Notes: generated from the sequence alone by a model not told the origin. A stretch of DNA of 64,000 nucleotides from Mesobacillus sp. S13 (GCF_020422885.1 NZ_CP084622.1:4545001-4609000), one strand, 5' to 3'. Counted from the stretch's first letter, positions 16,372 through 25,365 are shown. Translations and numbers: made by a program.

Positions 16372-16563
16372 TCATATTCTTCTTAACTTATAGCTTACAT
16401 AGCGGTATTTTTCCGCAGAGCGCCGCAATCCTGATGCCGCTTTTACCGAGCCAATCCCCTTGAATTCATGGCTGAGGCCATTCGAGATATCCTCCAGCTC
16501 ACGGGCGATTGCATTCGCTTCCGCCGCAATCCTGTTAATCTTGCTTCTCACTTTCGCATCCAT
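16372..16563 (-). CDS. Small helical partner of the lipase effector (putative)
   Basis: The 63-residue basic, helical product lacks a WXG motif. It lies only 3 bp after the lipase gene and before the two WXG100 genes. LXG and TslA-type effectors of Firmicute type VII systems are normally encoded with one or two such small helical proteins, which bind the targeting helices and aid export. Position and size fit that role; the sequence was not matched to a named family. AGGGGGT precedes the ATG. Confidence 0.7.
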   Translation of the reverse strand: MDAKVRSKINRIAAEANAIARELEDISNGLSHEFKGIGSVKAASGLRRSAEKYRYVSYKLRRI

Positions 16564-16566
16564 TGT

Positions 16567-17970
16567 TTACCCCCTGATTGAACCGGCTTTTCCGGCCAGA
16601 TACCTTTCATTCTGCTGTAAAAGTTCAGCGGTCCTGTTCAGATAATTGATGCTTTCCGGAATCCTGAAATCGAACGACGTGCTGATATCAGCAGCCAGGA
16701 CATTATCCAACCCGGCAACCCCCGCCTCCCAATACAAATCGTCGATCATGTCATTGAGCTGTGCGATCCGCCTTTGTACCGAACGCAGACGGTTTGCGTA
16801 GTAGAACAGCCTTGGGATGTCTACTTTTATATAGGGTTCGATTGGGAAGTTGTTGCCGTTCAGGCTATCTATAAAACTGCCGATTTTAACAGAAGCCTTT
16901 GCAATAAGATCTGTAAAAAATGAATTTACCTTCTCCTCAAGTTCCCTCTTTGCCTTTGCCAAGCCAACGACAAGCTTCACTGTCTGCTCCCTGATTAGAT
17001 GGGCAGCTGCAGTCATTGCTATTGCCGTATAATGCATGACATACTTCGCTGCATTGGCGACAACGTAAGCGGCCTTATAAGCCTTTATTGGTGTAGAGGT
17101 AGAAAGTCCATAAAAGATATCTTCAAAGATCATATTGTTTAGAACAGACCTGCCAAACGATTGTCCGTTCTCATATACTCGATAATTTCCATTCTCATCA
17201 AACCCAGCACTACTCGTCAGTGAGTGGGGATAAAATGGCTTCTTAATATCATAATCTTCATTAAGGCCTACCGTCTTATCGACATATGGCACTTTGCCAA
17301 GCTGTGAAACTGGATCATACGCATACACGATAAAATAATGGCGGTCTCCCATTAACGCCTCTTGTTCCTTTTTTGATAAGGACCACCAATATAATGGAGC
17401 AGCATTTATTACATACGCCTTGGTGTTATCATCAAGGTTGTTAATGAAGACATAATCCGCCAAGTTACCGCCCTTTGAATGGCCAAGCAGCAGCCTTTCA
17501 CCTGATGTATCCGCTAGGTATTTTTGATAGAAGGCATTGGCTTCCTTCTGTTGCGTTATTTCCACTCCCATTGAAGCTTCAAAGTTGGAGGTCCAATCCG
17601 TCCTTAGGTGGCCCATATCCCCCATTGGCTCACTGCCCCTGAAGACTGCAGTTGCATTGCCACTATTATCCTTAAACGCATAGCCTACAAAGCCCGAGTT
17701 GGAGTCAACTTCCGAATTATTACCTGTGTTTGGGTTGTGGTTTTGGTATCCTGAAAGTGTGAGGTTTTTTAAATTGGAACCATCGTATTTAGCTTCCATA
17801 TAAGCCTCTATTGCCTTAAAGCTGTCTTTGCTTGGATCTGCCTGCAGCTTGGCTACTGACCAAATAGTATCAATTGATTTACCATCCAACTCTTTATCTG
17901 TCGGCAAATCGTAATATGAAAGCATTAATAAAACATTCTTTTCCTCTTCAGTCAGATTATTAATGGACAT
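16567..17970 (-). CDS. Putative type VII-secreted lipase effector (N-terminal lipase, C-terminal helical targeting domain)
   Basis: In this 467-residue protein, residues 1-260 are an alpha/beta hydrolase of the Mbeg1-like/DUF2974 type. The nucleophile elbow is GHSKGGN (Ser165), with likely Asp219 in AYDPVS and His249 in YPHS. Residues from about 290 on are helical and resemble an LXG-like targeting region. This toxin-first order matches TslA of Staphylococcus aureus, a type VII lipase with reversed domains, rather than the usual LXG order. No Sec signal is present. Upstream, 4 bp away, is a lipoprotein gene that could give immunity on the outer face; downstream is a small helical partner. Start ATG follows AAGGGTGAT, which overlaps the stop of the lipoprotein gene, so translation is probably coupled. 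Confidence 0.82.
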   Translation of the reverse strand: MSINNLTEEEKNVLLMLSYYDLPTDKELDGKSIDTIWSVAKLQADPSKDSFKAIEAYMEAKYDGSNLKNLTLSGYQNHNPNTGNNSEVDSNSGFVGYAFKDNSGNATAVFRGSEPMGDMGHLRTDWTSNFEASMGVEITQQKEANAFYQKYLADTSGERLLLGHSKGGNLADYVFINNLDDNTKAYVINAAPLYWWSLSKKEQEALMGDRHYFIVYAYDPVSQLGKVPYVDKTVGLNEDYDIKKPFYPHSLTSSAGFDENGNYRVYENGQSFGRSVLNNMIFEDIFYGLSTSTPIKAYKAAYVVANAAKYVMHYTAIAMTAAAHLIREQTVKLVVGLAKAKRELEEKVNSFFTDLIAKASVKIGSFIDSLNGNNFPIEPYIKVDIPRLFYYANRLRSVQRRIAQLNDMIDDLYWEAGVAGLDNVLAADISTSFDFRIPESINYLNRTAELLQQNERYLAGKAGSIRG

Positions 17971-17974
17971 AAAA

Positions 17975-18712
17975 TCACCCTTCAGACTTATCGTAGTGTT
18001 GGGCTATATCATCTGGTGAATTGATTCCAGTTAAATTGTCTACCATTATAGTGCCGTAGACATTGGCCTTCAGGTTTGACCATGGGATATTGTTAATGTT
18101 TGAGGTCCTCATGTAATCTGAGATATCCTCAGATTCGTCCACAAATCCTACTGAAACTCCATAAAATTTCGTATTTTCTTTCTTCAGAGTCTCCAGAAGA
18201 TTATAAACAGGTTCTGCATATTGAGAGATATCCGGCTCCCCCTCTGTTTTAATCGCGATTTTAACAGTAACATCAACTTCTTTATTCTCTGTAACATACT
18301 GTGAAAAAGGAATGTCAATCATGCTTGGATCATATTTATCTCCCTGGGCTAGGAGCAACGTTTTAAATTCAACTTCTTGGCCAAAATCACTTTTTATTTG
18401 CTCACTATACTTAGCATCCAACTCTTTTGACCACTTGGATAGGACATAGGTATCGTAAAAAACCCCTGCCTCATTTCTGCTTTCACCCGCAATGAATACT
18501 AATTCTGGCTTTCCCTCAGGATGGGCAATTACTTTGTCTTTTCCGTACATTTCCGGAAAAATGTCACTGCCCTCTTTGGTACTTTCCACTTCAAACTCTT
18601 CTGCGTAAACTTTCTCTAAATGATCTACTACCTTACTCTCCGAACTCATACACCCCGCACCTCCCATGATTACGAATAAAATTGCCGCAGTCAGCTTGAT
18701 CCACTTCTTCAA
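17975..18712 (-). CDS. Lipoprotein, candidate immunity protein for the lipase effector
   Basis: The product of about 245 residues begins KKWIKLTAAILFVIMGGAGC, a lipoprotein signal with a somewhat unusual lipobox (GAGC). The mature part is acidic and has no recognised domain. In S. aureus the TslA lipase is neutralised by a membrane-anchored lipoprotein (TilA) encoded beside it; the gene order here, with 4 bp between stop and start, suggests the same pairing. The start is probably the TTG at 18712, which has AAGGTG eight bases upstream; an ATG at 18730 has no ribosome site. Sequence relation to TilA (DUF1672) could not be tested. Confidence 0.72.
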   Translation of the reverse strand: MKKWIKLTAAILFVIMGGAGCMSSESKVVDHLEKVYAEEFEVESTKEGSDIFPEMYGKDKVIAHPEGKPELVFIAGESRNEAGVFYDTYVLSKWSKELDAKYSEQIKSDFGQEVEFKTLLLAQGDKYDPSMIDIPFSQYVTENKEVDVTVKIAIKTEGEPDISQYAEPVYNLLETLKKENTKFYGVSVGFVDESEDISDYMRTSNINNIPWSNLKANVYGTIMVDNLTGINSPDDIAQHYDKSEG

Positions 18713-18738
18713 GTTCTCCACACCTTCCATTTTAAAAA

Positions 18739-18864
18739 AAAGCAGGGACGGTCCGGTTTTCGATAACCGCCCCCAAGGTCATATATTCAAATTCTGTGAG
18801 ACGTGCATCGTTCCTACGTCGCACTCTACACCCCACGGGACAAGAGAACCGTCCCCATGTCCCG
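18739..18864. repeat. Dispersed GGGACATGG repeat element with inverted ends
   Basis: The ends GCAGGGACGGTCCGG and GAACCGTCCCCATGTCCCG form an imperfect inverted repeat of a kind common between genes in Bacillaceae. It begins right after the YukD-like stop codon. Its right end matches the units of array D. Confidence 0.65.
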
Positions 18865-18865
18865 C

Positions 18866-19117
18866 CTAAATCAACATCAGCTTCGCGCCGTTCATCAACC
18901 CGATTTCTTGGACGGTCTGGTTGATGTTCAGGATGGTGCCGGTTTTTCGGTCACAGAGGATGGTGTCGTGTGTTGCTGAGAAGTATCCTTGTGACAGTTC
19001 GGTCATGGTGCCGGCGAGCAGGTAGACGACTTCGTGCAGTTTGCTTTCGAGCGGCAGGAATACGTCGTATGATTTTTCAGAGGCGGGGATGAAGACCTCT
19101 ACTAGCACCTTATCCAT
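18866..19117 (-). CDS. YukD/EsaB-like ubiquitin-fold protein of type VII secretion
   Basis: The 83-residue small beta-grasp protein (DKVLVEVFIPASEKSYDVFLP ... INQTVQEIGLMNGAKLMLI) matches the length and pattern of YukD/EsaB, a ubiquitin-like core component of Firmicute ESX systems. It acts in the cytoplasm with the EssC ATPase. Its ATG overlaps the last 8 bp of essC, and GAGGAGGT precedes it, so the two are translationally coupled. It has no Gly-Gly tail, as expected for this family, so protein conjugation is not implied. Confidence 0.85.
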   Translation of the reverse strand: MDKVLVEVFIPASEKSYDVFLPLESKLHEVVYLLAGTMTELSQGYFSATHDTILCDRKTGTILNINQTVQEIGLMNGAKLMLI

Positions 19118-22100
19118 GGTACGCTACCTCCTCTTGCATGCTTTCTACTGAGGATAACAGCTTCACAAGTGTTGGTTTTCCTTTTTTGACGACATAGCCG
19201 AAGCCTGGCGGGATTTCCTGGTACATATCGTTTGTTACCTTGCCGAGCTTCATGACGTACTGGTCTGTGATGCCATTGCCTGACCAGATGAAATCGCTAA
19301 GCGATACATGCTGTTTAAACCAGGCCTCGAACGAAATCGAGCTCAGTTTATCGGCACTGTCGGAAATGATCAGGTTGACGTTGAGGCCATTGCCTTTTTC
19401 AAGGAAGACCTTGAGTTTATCCTGTCCGTCCGGAGACAGATACATCATCAGATCAGTGAAGGAATCAATGATGCAGGTGATGTTGCCGAACACTGGCGGC
19501 TGTTCGCCTGCCTCGATGGCATCCTTCGTACTATTGTTGCGGTGCACGAGCGTGTTGAACAGGTAAACGATCGTATCTTCAAGTTGAGATGCGTCGGAAA
19601 TGTACTTATAATCCTGCGTGCGGCCCGCCGCAAAGTGCTCATTAGGGTCGATGACAATCAGCTCCCTGCCTTCAGAAGCGTTGAATACTTCAGCTGCACC
19701 CTGCATGAAACCTGAACATTGATCATTCTGCATGGCGGTCACGACATTCACATAGTTTCCAAGAAAATCGAAGTAAGCAGCCTTCAAGGAATTTTTCTCG
19801 ATGCCGACTGGCACTTTATTGCTGTTCATATTCCTTGCTTCATCACGCAAGTAGTCCAGATTCACTTTTTCCGGCAGGATCGGCACGCGCGTTGCGGCCG
19901 GCTGCGTCCATGAATCTCGCAAGCCTTTGCAATAATCGGTTATGAAGCTGTACATATTGTCTATATCGCTTGTGATATGAGCTGTCTGGAATTCATATGT
20001 CGTATCGCTCTTGAAAATGCCGCGGCCTTTCGATTTGGAAGGGAACACTCCGTCTGTATTGCCCAATACGCCCGAGTATTCACTCTGGTCATTCAACTGG
20101 AGCACATACATCTGCTTGAAGTTCTGCAGCAGCCTGTAGCGTATCGCTCCCGTATTGATTGCGGTGACGATGAAGTAAATGCCATACTTCAGGCCTTCAC
20201 GCGTCAGGAACGAAATGCCTTCCTCCAGCTCCTCGAACATCTCCGAGAACGCCGCGTAATTGTGGATTGCTACAACGATCGATGGCAGGCTCTCACCCGA
20301 CATTTCGTTGTAGGTGATAAAATCACCGCCGTAATTAGAAAGCAGCTTTTTCCTCCGTTCAATCTCGCTGGTCAGCAGCTTGAACAGGTTGTGGATCTTC
20401 TCGCTTTCATGCGAAAGCATGACATCGCCGACATGCGGCGCTTCCTTGAACCAGGCAAGCGTTTCGGAACCGAAGTCAAGCAGGTAAAAATTCACTTCGT
20501 TCGGCGTGTGTTCCTCCATCAGTGAGTACAGCATCGTTGTCAGGAATGTCGTCTTCCCGCTTCCTGCAATGCCGTAGATTACAGCGTTTCCTTCCTGGAT
20601 GATTGGCATGCGCATGACCATTTGCCTCTGGTTCGCCGGATCATCATATTCACCGATGATTGGGTTCAACGCAAAACCTTGCTGGATAACGTTATACTTC
20701 TTCTTCAATTTATCAACGTAGATGAGCTCAGGAATCGGTTCAAGCCATAGCTGGCGGACCTTGATGTTCTCCTGCTCTGCCATTCTCGCCAGGTATTCGG
20801 TAATCTCATCGATTTGCTTCGGCGGATTTTTCACCGTGGATTTGCGCTTATCGATACGGGCATTTTTAATGACGCGGCCGAGATCATCAATCACAACGAC
20901 ACTGTCATCTTTATGCTTTTCGACTCTGTCGGACGGATAATACGGTGCCCCAGCCCAAGCCGACTGCCCAAGTTCGAATAATTCATTGAAGCCGACCTGG
21001 AGATAGAAGCGTCCGGTCTGCTTCAGTTCTGCAGCATCTGGGCGTTTGATGACTTCCATACTGTCCGCTTTTTCCTGCACTTTTAGTGAGATGCGGAATT
21101 TACTGTTGCTCCAGATCTGGTCGTCGACGACACCTGATGGCTTTTGTGTCGCCAGGATCAGGTGGACGCCAAGGCTTCGGCCGATACGTGCCGCACTGAC
21201 AAGCTGCTCCATGAACTCAGGCTGCTGTGCCTTAAGCTCGGCAAACTCGTCGGAAATAATGAACAAATGCTGCAGCGGCTCTTTCACCCTGCCTTCGCGA
21301 TATAACTTCTGATATTTATAAATATCGATATTACTCTGGTCAACAACACGGCTTGTTTCGCTAAAAATGGCCTGGCGGCGCTTTAGTTCACTCTGGATTG
21401 AAATCAATGAACGGTTGACAGCGGCTCCATCGAGGTTCGTGATCGTCCCTGCCAGATGCGGCAGGTCTTCGAAAGCATTCGCCATGCCGCCTCCCTTATA
21501 GTCAATCAGGATGAATGCAATTTCGTCGGGATGATAATTGACCGCAAGCGATAAAATGAACGTCATGATGAATTCACTTTTACCAGAACCGGTCATCCCG
21601 GCAATCAACCCGTGCGGACCATGGTATTTTTCATGCAGATCGATCATGAACGGATCGCCCTGCGTATCGACACCGATTTGCGTCTGGATCGTATGGACAG
21701 GATTGTTTTCCTTCCATTTCGTCAACGCATTCAGATGTTCGATCTTACCTACACCAAACATTTCCAGGAATGTCAGCATATCAGGCAGGGTATAAGCTTT
21801 CTGTGAGGTATTCAGCTGGATATTGGCTAATTTTACAGCCAGTTCTTCCGCATCCTCTTCCAGATAGCTGTCTGCGTTGAACCCTATATATTTCCCGGAA
21901 ATATCGTCCTTGTCATAGATTTTTGAAAAACTCTTGTCGAGTTCGATGACATTGCTACATTCCTTTGGCAGGTTTTTCAGCTCGTCATAAAGAGTGACAA
22001 GACTGAAACTGATATTCTTCTTTTCTTTTAAAATCTGATTGATCATCTCAGCCTTTGAAGCGAGACTCTTGCTCATCGAGAACACGATATAATGCTGTTC

Positions 22101-23729
22101 AATTTCCGCAAGATCTTCCTCATCAAGAGCCTGGCGCGCACTGATTTCTTTTTCAAAATAAGCTGAAAGCTCTTTGATTTCATTGGCGTCTGTGGCAACG
22201 AAACGGATCGTCTTGCCATCATCCCAAACATGCGGCAGCCATTTCACGAAATTCCATGTATGATGCTCATGTTCATCGTATATGAACACGAGCTTTAACT
22301 CGTCATAGCTATGCAATGCTGTCAGCTGGAATATCAGACCCTGTACGAAGCTCTTCACTTCTTCCCTTCTGCCAATGATTCCGCTGATCCGTTCCTCCGT
22401 CAGGTCGACAGTGACCGGCACATCCTTTAATATTTGCGGCTTCTCTACGATTTGATATAGCTCATCCTGAAGATTGTCATCCTCAAGCATGAAGCGTTTC
22501 TCAGGATATTTGATTTCCGCGTTCAGCGGCAGGTCTCCAATTCCCAGGCGTACTTTAAGGAAATCATTCTGCCCGATTCCTCGCTCCCAGAGATTGCGCT
22601 GGCGACGCTTGATTCTCGTCAGGCAGTTTTCAAGGGTGACGTGATTTTCGAACAGGATTTCGCTCTGGTGCTTGCACTCCTCCTCAATCGCTTGCTTCAT
22701 TTCCGCCAAGTATTTCGAATATTTTTCCTGGCGGATGCCCTCAAGCTTGATGCGGCGCTTTTTTTCATATTTCTTTGTTAAAATCGGCCAGAGTACCGTA
22801 CCGATCATCATGCTGATTGACATCACCAGTGTCGGCATCGCCGACATAATATCCCCACCCCTACCCATTACGCTTTGCAAAACCAGTAGACCGGTGAAAA
22901 GCGAAGCCATACCCATCGTGATCGACGGACCAAGCAAAAGCATCAATGGCGTTTCATCAATATTCGGCTGCGGAGGCGGCGGATCGATTTTTATCGTCGT
23001 TTCTTCAATATCACGCTTGAAGCGCGGAGAACGGTAAAAAAGTTGATCATTTTCTTCTTCAATATGTATTTCATCGAGGTTGAGTTCTTTTTCGACTACA
23101 GGTTTTTCGGCAATGAATGAATTGAATGCATTCCGGTCTAGGAATACCGACTTATGCGGATTGTTCAGCGACAATAGACGGCCGTTGAAAATGATTTTGA
23201 GACCCATGATGAAAATGACATCCCCAACAGCCAGTTCCTGTTCCCTGATTCTTTCTCCATTGACATATGTACCGTTGGAACTGTTGAAATCCTTGATGAC
23301 TGCTTTGCCATTGCTGCTGTACTCGATGACGCAGTGAGAACTTGATACCAGTTTGTTCGAAAAACAAATCTGGCTTTCCTGCGAACGACCGATTTTAATG
23401 GAATTGGTAGTTACGATATGTTTAGTGAATTCATTGCGGTCCGCCGTTTGCGGCTCGACATAGACTAGAGCAGATTGATGATCGCTGCGGTGAATACTAT
23501 ATGTTTTGAATGGTTCAATGAGGACCTTTGATTGTATTTCGTTGGCGTTATCCTTTAAATAGGCATGTTTGTTGGATTTCAGGTACCATTGGCCTTCTTC
23601 CGCTTCAACAGCCAGCATATCGACCGGGTTATTTTCTTGATCTTCCGTATTCAGTATGTACCTTCCTGTGACTCGTTCAGGCAAAACGAGATCGAATACC
23701 CGATTCCGGTCAAAAAGTGTGAGAATCAA
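19110..23729 (-). CDS. essC: Type VII secretion ATPase EssC/YukBA with N-terminal FHA domain
   Basis: The 1539-residue membrane ATPase motor exports WXG100 and related substrates. Residues 104-180 form an FHA domain with IGRS, SSSHC and NSSNGTYVNG intact, so it could bind phospho-Thr. Two TM helices lie around 255-315. FtsK/SpoIIIE domain 1 has the Walker A GMTGSGKSEF (about residue 710), domain 2 GIAGSGKTTF (about 1051); the third domain, after about 1330, lacks a GKT/S loop. The start is a TTG with GGGAGG seven bases upstream. It heads the minus-strand secretion cluster. Linking an intact FHA to a nearby active kinase suggests phosphorylation controls the motor. Confidence 0.96.
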   Translation of the reverse strand: MILTLFDRNRVFDLVLPERVTGRYILNTEDQENNPVDMLAVEAEEGQWYLKSNKHAYLKDNANEIQSKVLIEPFKTYSIHRSDHQSALVYVEPQTADRNEFTKHIVTTNSIKIGRSQESQICFSNKLVSSSHCVIEYSSNGKAVIKDFNSSNGTYVNGERIREQELAVGDVIFIMGLKIIFNGRLLSLNNPHKSVFLDRNAFNSFIAEKPVVEKELNLDEIHIEEENDQLFYRSPRFKRDIEETTIKIDPPPPQPNIDETPLMLLLGPSITMGMASLFTGLLVLQSVMGRGGDIMSAMPTLVMSISMMIGTVLWPILTKKYEKKRRIKLEGIRQEKYSKYLAEMKQAIEEECKHQSEILFENHVTLENCLTRIKRRQRNLWERGIGQNDFLKVRLGIGDLPLNAEIKYPEKRFMLEDDNLQDELYQIVEKPQILKDVPVTVDLTEERISGIIGRREEVKSFVQGLIFQLTALHSYDELKLVFIYDEHEHHTWNFVKWLPHVWDDGKTIRFVATDANEIKELSAYFEKEISARQALDEEDLAEIEQHYIVFSMSKSLASKAEMINQILKEKKNISFSLVTLYDELKNLPKECSNVIELDKSFSKIYDKDDISGKYIGFNADSYLEEDAEELAVKLANIQLNTSQKAYTLPDMLTFLEMFGVGKIEHLNALTKWKENNPVHTIQTQIGVDTQGDPFMIDLHEKYHGPHGLIAGMTGSGKSEFIMTFILSLAVNYHPDEIAFILIDYKGGGMANAFEDLPHLAGTITNLDGAAVNRSLISIQSELKRRQAIFSETSRVVDQSNIDIYKYQKLYREGRVKEPLQHLFIISDEFAELKAQQPEFMEQLVSAARIGRSLGVHLILATQKPSGVVDDQIWSNSKFRISLKVQEKADSMEVIKRPDAAELKQTGRFYLQVGFNELFELGQSAWAGAPYYPSDRVEKHKDDSVVVIDDLGRVIKNARIDKRKSTVKNPPKQIDEITEYLARMAEQENIKVRQLWLEPIPELIYVDKLKKKYNVIQQGFALNPIIGEYDDPANQRQMVMRMPIIQEGNAVIYGIAGSGKTTFLTTMLYSLMEEHTPNEVNFYLLDFGSETLAWFKEAPHVGDVMLSHESEKIHNLFKLLTSEIERRKKLLSNYGGDFITYNEMSGESLPSIVVAIHNYAAFSEMFEELEEGISFLTREGLKYGIYFIVTAINTGAIRYRLLQNFKQMYVLQLNDQSEYSGVLGNTDGVFPSKSKGRGIFKSDTTYEFQTAHITSDIDNMYSFITDYCKGLRDSWTQPAATRVPILPEKVNLDYLRDEARNMNSNKVPVGIEKNSLKAAYFDFLGNYVNVVTAMQNDQCSGFMQGAAEVFNASEGRELIVIDPNEHFAAGRTQDYKYISDASQLEDTIVYLFNTLVHRNNSTKDAIEAGEQPPVFGNITCIIDSFTDLMMYLSPDGQDKLKVFLEKGNGLNVNLIISDSADKLSSISFEAWFKQHVSLSDFIWSGNGITDQYVMKLGKVTNDMYQEIPPGFGYVVKKGKPTLVKLLSSVESMQEEVAYHG

Positions 23730-24148
23730 CTCAATTCCTCCCCAGCCCTAGATATCTGTATTTCAACAGTATGTAAAGTGAAAACTTAATTTTTTACCAT
23801 TTTATCTCAAAAAGTGTAATTTTACATCAAACCTTGGGTGCATCTCTAAATATATAAATATCTTACAATATCAGGAATTATATTCAACCAATTACCCCCT
23901 TAACTGGAAAAATAGGGATTTTAGTCCTATTTTTGCTTTTAGCTAGTAAGGAAAGAGTGGTGTTAATGTATGAAGTTAATAACCCACATACAGAAAACTA
24001 GTTCTTTTTACCCCATCCACACCCATTTCAAACCATTTATATCTAAAAAATCCCAATATTTTTTACAAATATTTGCAGGTTATCATTGGGATTTTTTCAA
24101 AAGGCATACTATAATCAAAGAATCTAAATAAATGAGCAGGTGATTCAA
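23730..24148. other. Divergent intergenic region between essC and the WXG-like gene
   Basis: This 419-bp AT-rich stretch should hold the essC promoter (a candidate TTTACA-N17-TATCTA lies near 23760, weak) and the promoter of the plus-strand WXG-like gene. A terminator-like hairpin lies at 24047-24098. No gene is seen. Confidence 0.55.
24047..24098 (+). terminator. Orphan terminator-like hairpin
   Basis: AAAATCCCAAT / ATTGGGATTTTTT with a long loop, upstream of the WXG-like gene. No annotated gene ends here on the plus strand, so it may close a short RNA or act as a leader attenuator. Confidence 0.4.
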
Positions 24149-24487
24149 ATGAAGATTAATGTAGGCCAGGCGTATTCGCAGGCAAATAGAATCAGTGGTT
24201 ACGCACAGGAATTGAACGAGATTAAAAGCAGGCTGCAGGACTTCAAGGGGAATCTTAACAGCGGATGGCAAGCGCAGGAAATGACATACATCAATAACGC
24301 GATCAATAACATCAGTAGGGAGATTTCCGAGTTGCAAACGCTGCTTTTTTCAATCGGACCGGATATCGTCGCAGCAGCGAATGAAATCAAAAGGGAAGAA
24401 GAAGCAAGAGAGGCAGCGGAACGGGCAGCCGCAGAAAGAGCCGCGAAGGCAAGGGAAGCACGGCTGAATAATACCGGCTTGCGGTAA
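24149..24487 (+). CDS. Orphan WXG100-like protein, opposite strand
   Basis: The 112-residue protein has a helix, a central SGWQAQEM turn near residue 41, a second helix, and a highly charged Ala/Glu/Arg C-terminal coiled coil (EEEAREAAERAAAERAAK). Shape and turn resemble WXG100-type substrates or LXG partner proteins, although the motif is WQA rather than WXG. It is the only island gene on the plus strand, divergent from essC. AGGTG lies six bases before the ATG at 24149; a GTG at 24140 is less likely. It may be an additional export partner. Confidence 0.72.
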   Translation: MKINVGQAYSQANRISGYAQELNEIKSRLQDFKGNLNSGWQAQEMTYINNAINNISREISELQTLLFSIGPDIVAAANEIKREEEAREAAERAAAERAAKAREARLNNTGLR

Positions 24488-24493
24488 GATAAA

Positions 24494-24536
24494 CGGGACA
24501 TGGAATGATGCGTTCAGGCCTGTCCCCATTTTTGCA
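24494..24536 (+). repeat. Partial GGGACATGG element
   Basis: CGGGACATGG ... CCTGTCCCC starts a few bases after the WXG-like stop codon. The same motif lies at the 3' ends of the YukD-like and PP2C genes. The ends can pair and are followed by ATTTTT, so it may act as a terminator. Confidence 0.5.
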
Positions 24537-24598
24537 TAATAAAAAGGCGGCAGCCTCCGCTATGTAAATAAGCAGAATCATACACGCCTTCTGTGGCG

Positions 24599-24635
24599 AT
24601 GCCCGGCTCTACTGGATCTAAGCTGGGCATTTTTC
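24599..24635 (+). terminator. Terminator downstream of the WXG-like gene
   Basis: ATGCCCGGCT / AGCTGGGCAT followed by TTTTT on the plus strand. A short GCGG / CCGC hairpin with T-run on the minus strand near 24541-24560 may end spoIIID transcription. Confidence 0.75.
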
Positions 24636-24703
24636 ATTTCTAATTCGGCAATAGTCACACAGCTGAATTACGTTCCCTCCAATCTGTTTGTTTCAATCTT
24701 TTT

Positions 24704-24976
24704 TCACTTAACCGGCTCTTCTTCCCTTTCCTCTTTGCGGTATTTCATTTTCGTGGCTTCGCCGCCTCTCAAGTGGCGGATCGATTTATGATAATCAAGA
24801 ATTTCTTTTACTTCATTGGCAAGGTCAGGGTTGATCTCAGGCAATCTTTCTGTCAGGTCTTTATGGACTGTACTTTTGGATACGCCAAACTCCTTCGCTA
24901 TGACGCGAACTGTTTTCCTCGTCTCCACGATATACTTTCCAATCTTGATTGTTCTCTCTTTGATGTAATCGTGCAC
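24704..24976 (-). CDS. spoIIID: Sporulation transcription regulator SpoIIID
   Basis: The 90-residue DNA-binding protein activates and represses mother-cell genes during sporulation, acting with sigma-E and sigma-K. The helix-turn-helix VIAKEFGVSKSTVHKDL and the basic C-terminal region are intact and almost identical to B. subtilis. The start is the GTG at 24976 (VHDYIKERT), with GGGAGG upstream, as in B. subtilis; the frame is open further upstream but that extension is not conserved. It is the last core gene before the type VII island; mbl, its usual neighbour, lies beyond the island. Confidence 0.96.
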   Translation of the reverse strand: MHDYIKERTIKIGKYIVETRKTVRVIAKEFGVSKSTVHKDLTERLPEINPDLANEVKEILDYHKSIRHLRGGEATKMKYRKEEREEEPVK

Positions 24977-25365
24977 ACCACTCGCCCTCCCTAAATTGGA
25001 TGTGAGAAGTGTGAAATGAGACTCGCTTTTATCTGCTAATACTGCTTTCCGCAAATCGGTTGCGGCAGAAGGGAGATCCTTCTGGATATTACGAAGATTA
25101 ATCATGTCCCCGGCTGAATCCTCATATTGTTCAAACGATTCCTCACCTCAAACACTCTCTTTGTCAGGTTTGTAACATTTTATTAGCTTGGTTGAGGATA
25201 TATGCACGAAATAAGCAATAGGGACAAGGTATTGTGAAGTTTTTTGAAAAATTGAACTATTTTATATAAGAAAAACTTTCCTATATACCCAAATATGTGT
25301 ACATAAAAACCTGTTTCTTTACGAATTTCTGTTGAGGAGTTTATTTTATTGGGGGAGAAAAAGAA
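24977..25365. other. Divergent region between spoIIID and the LysM gene
   Basis: This 389-bp region should contain the spoIIID and LysM promoters. I did not find a convincing sigma-E site. It is AT-rich toward the LysM gene. No gene seen. Confidence 0.5.

Noticed and set aside
5243..24487. The island as a prophage or insertion element
   Set aside because: No integrase, transposase, phage structural gene or attachment-site duplication was found.
24977..25105. N-terminal extension of SpoIIID to an upstream ATG
   Set aside because: The extension is not conserved, and GTG at 24976 with GGGAGG upstream gives the known SpoIIID start.
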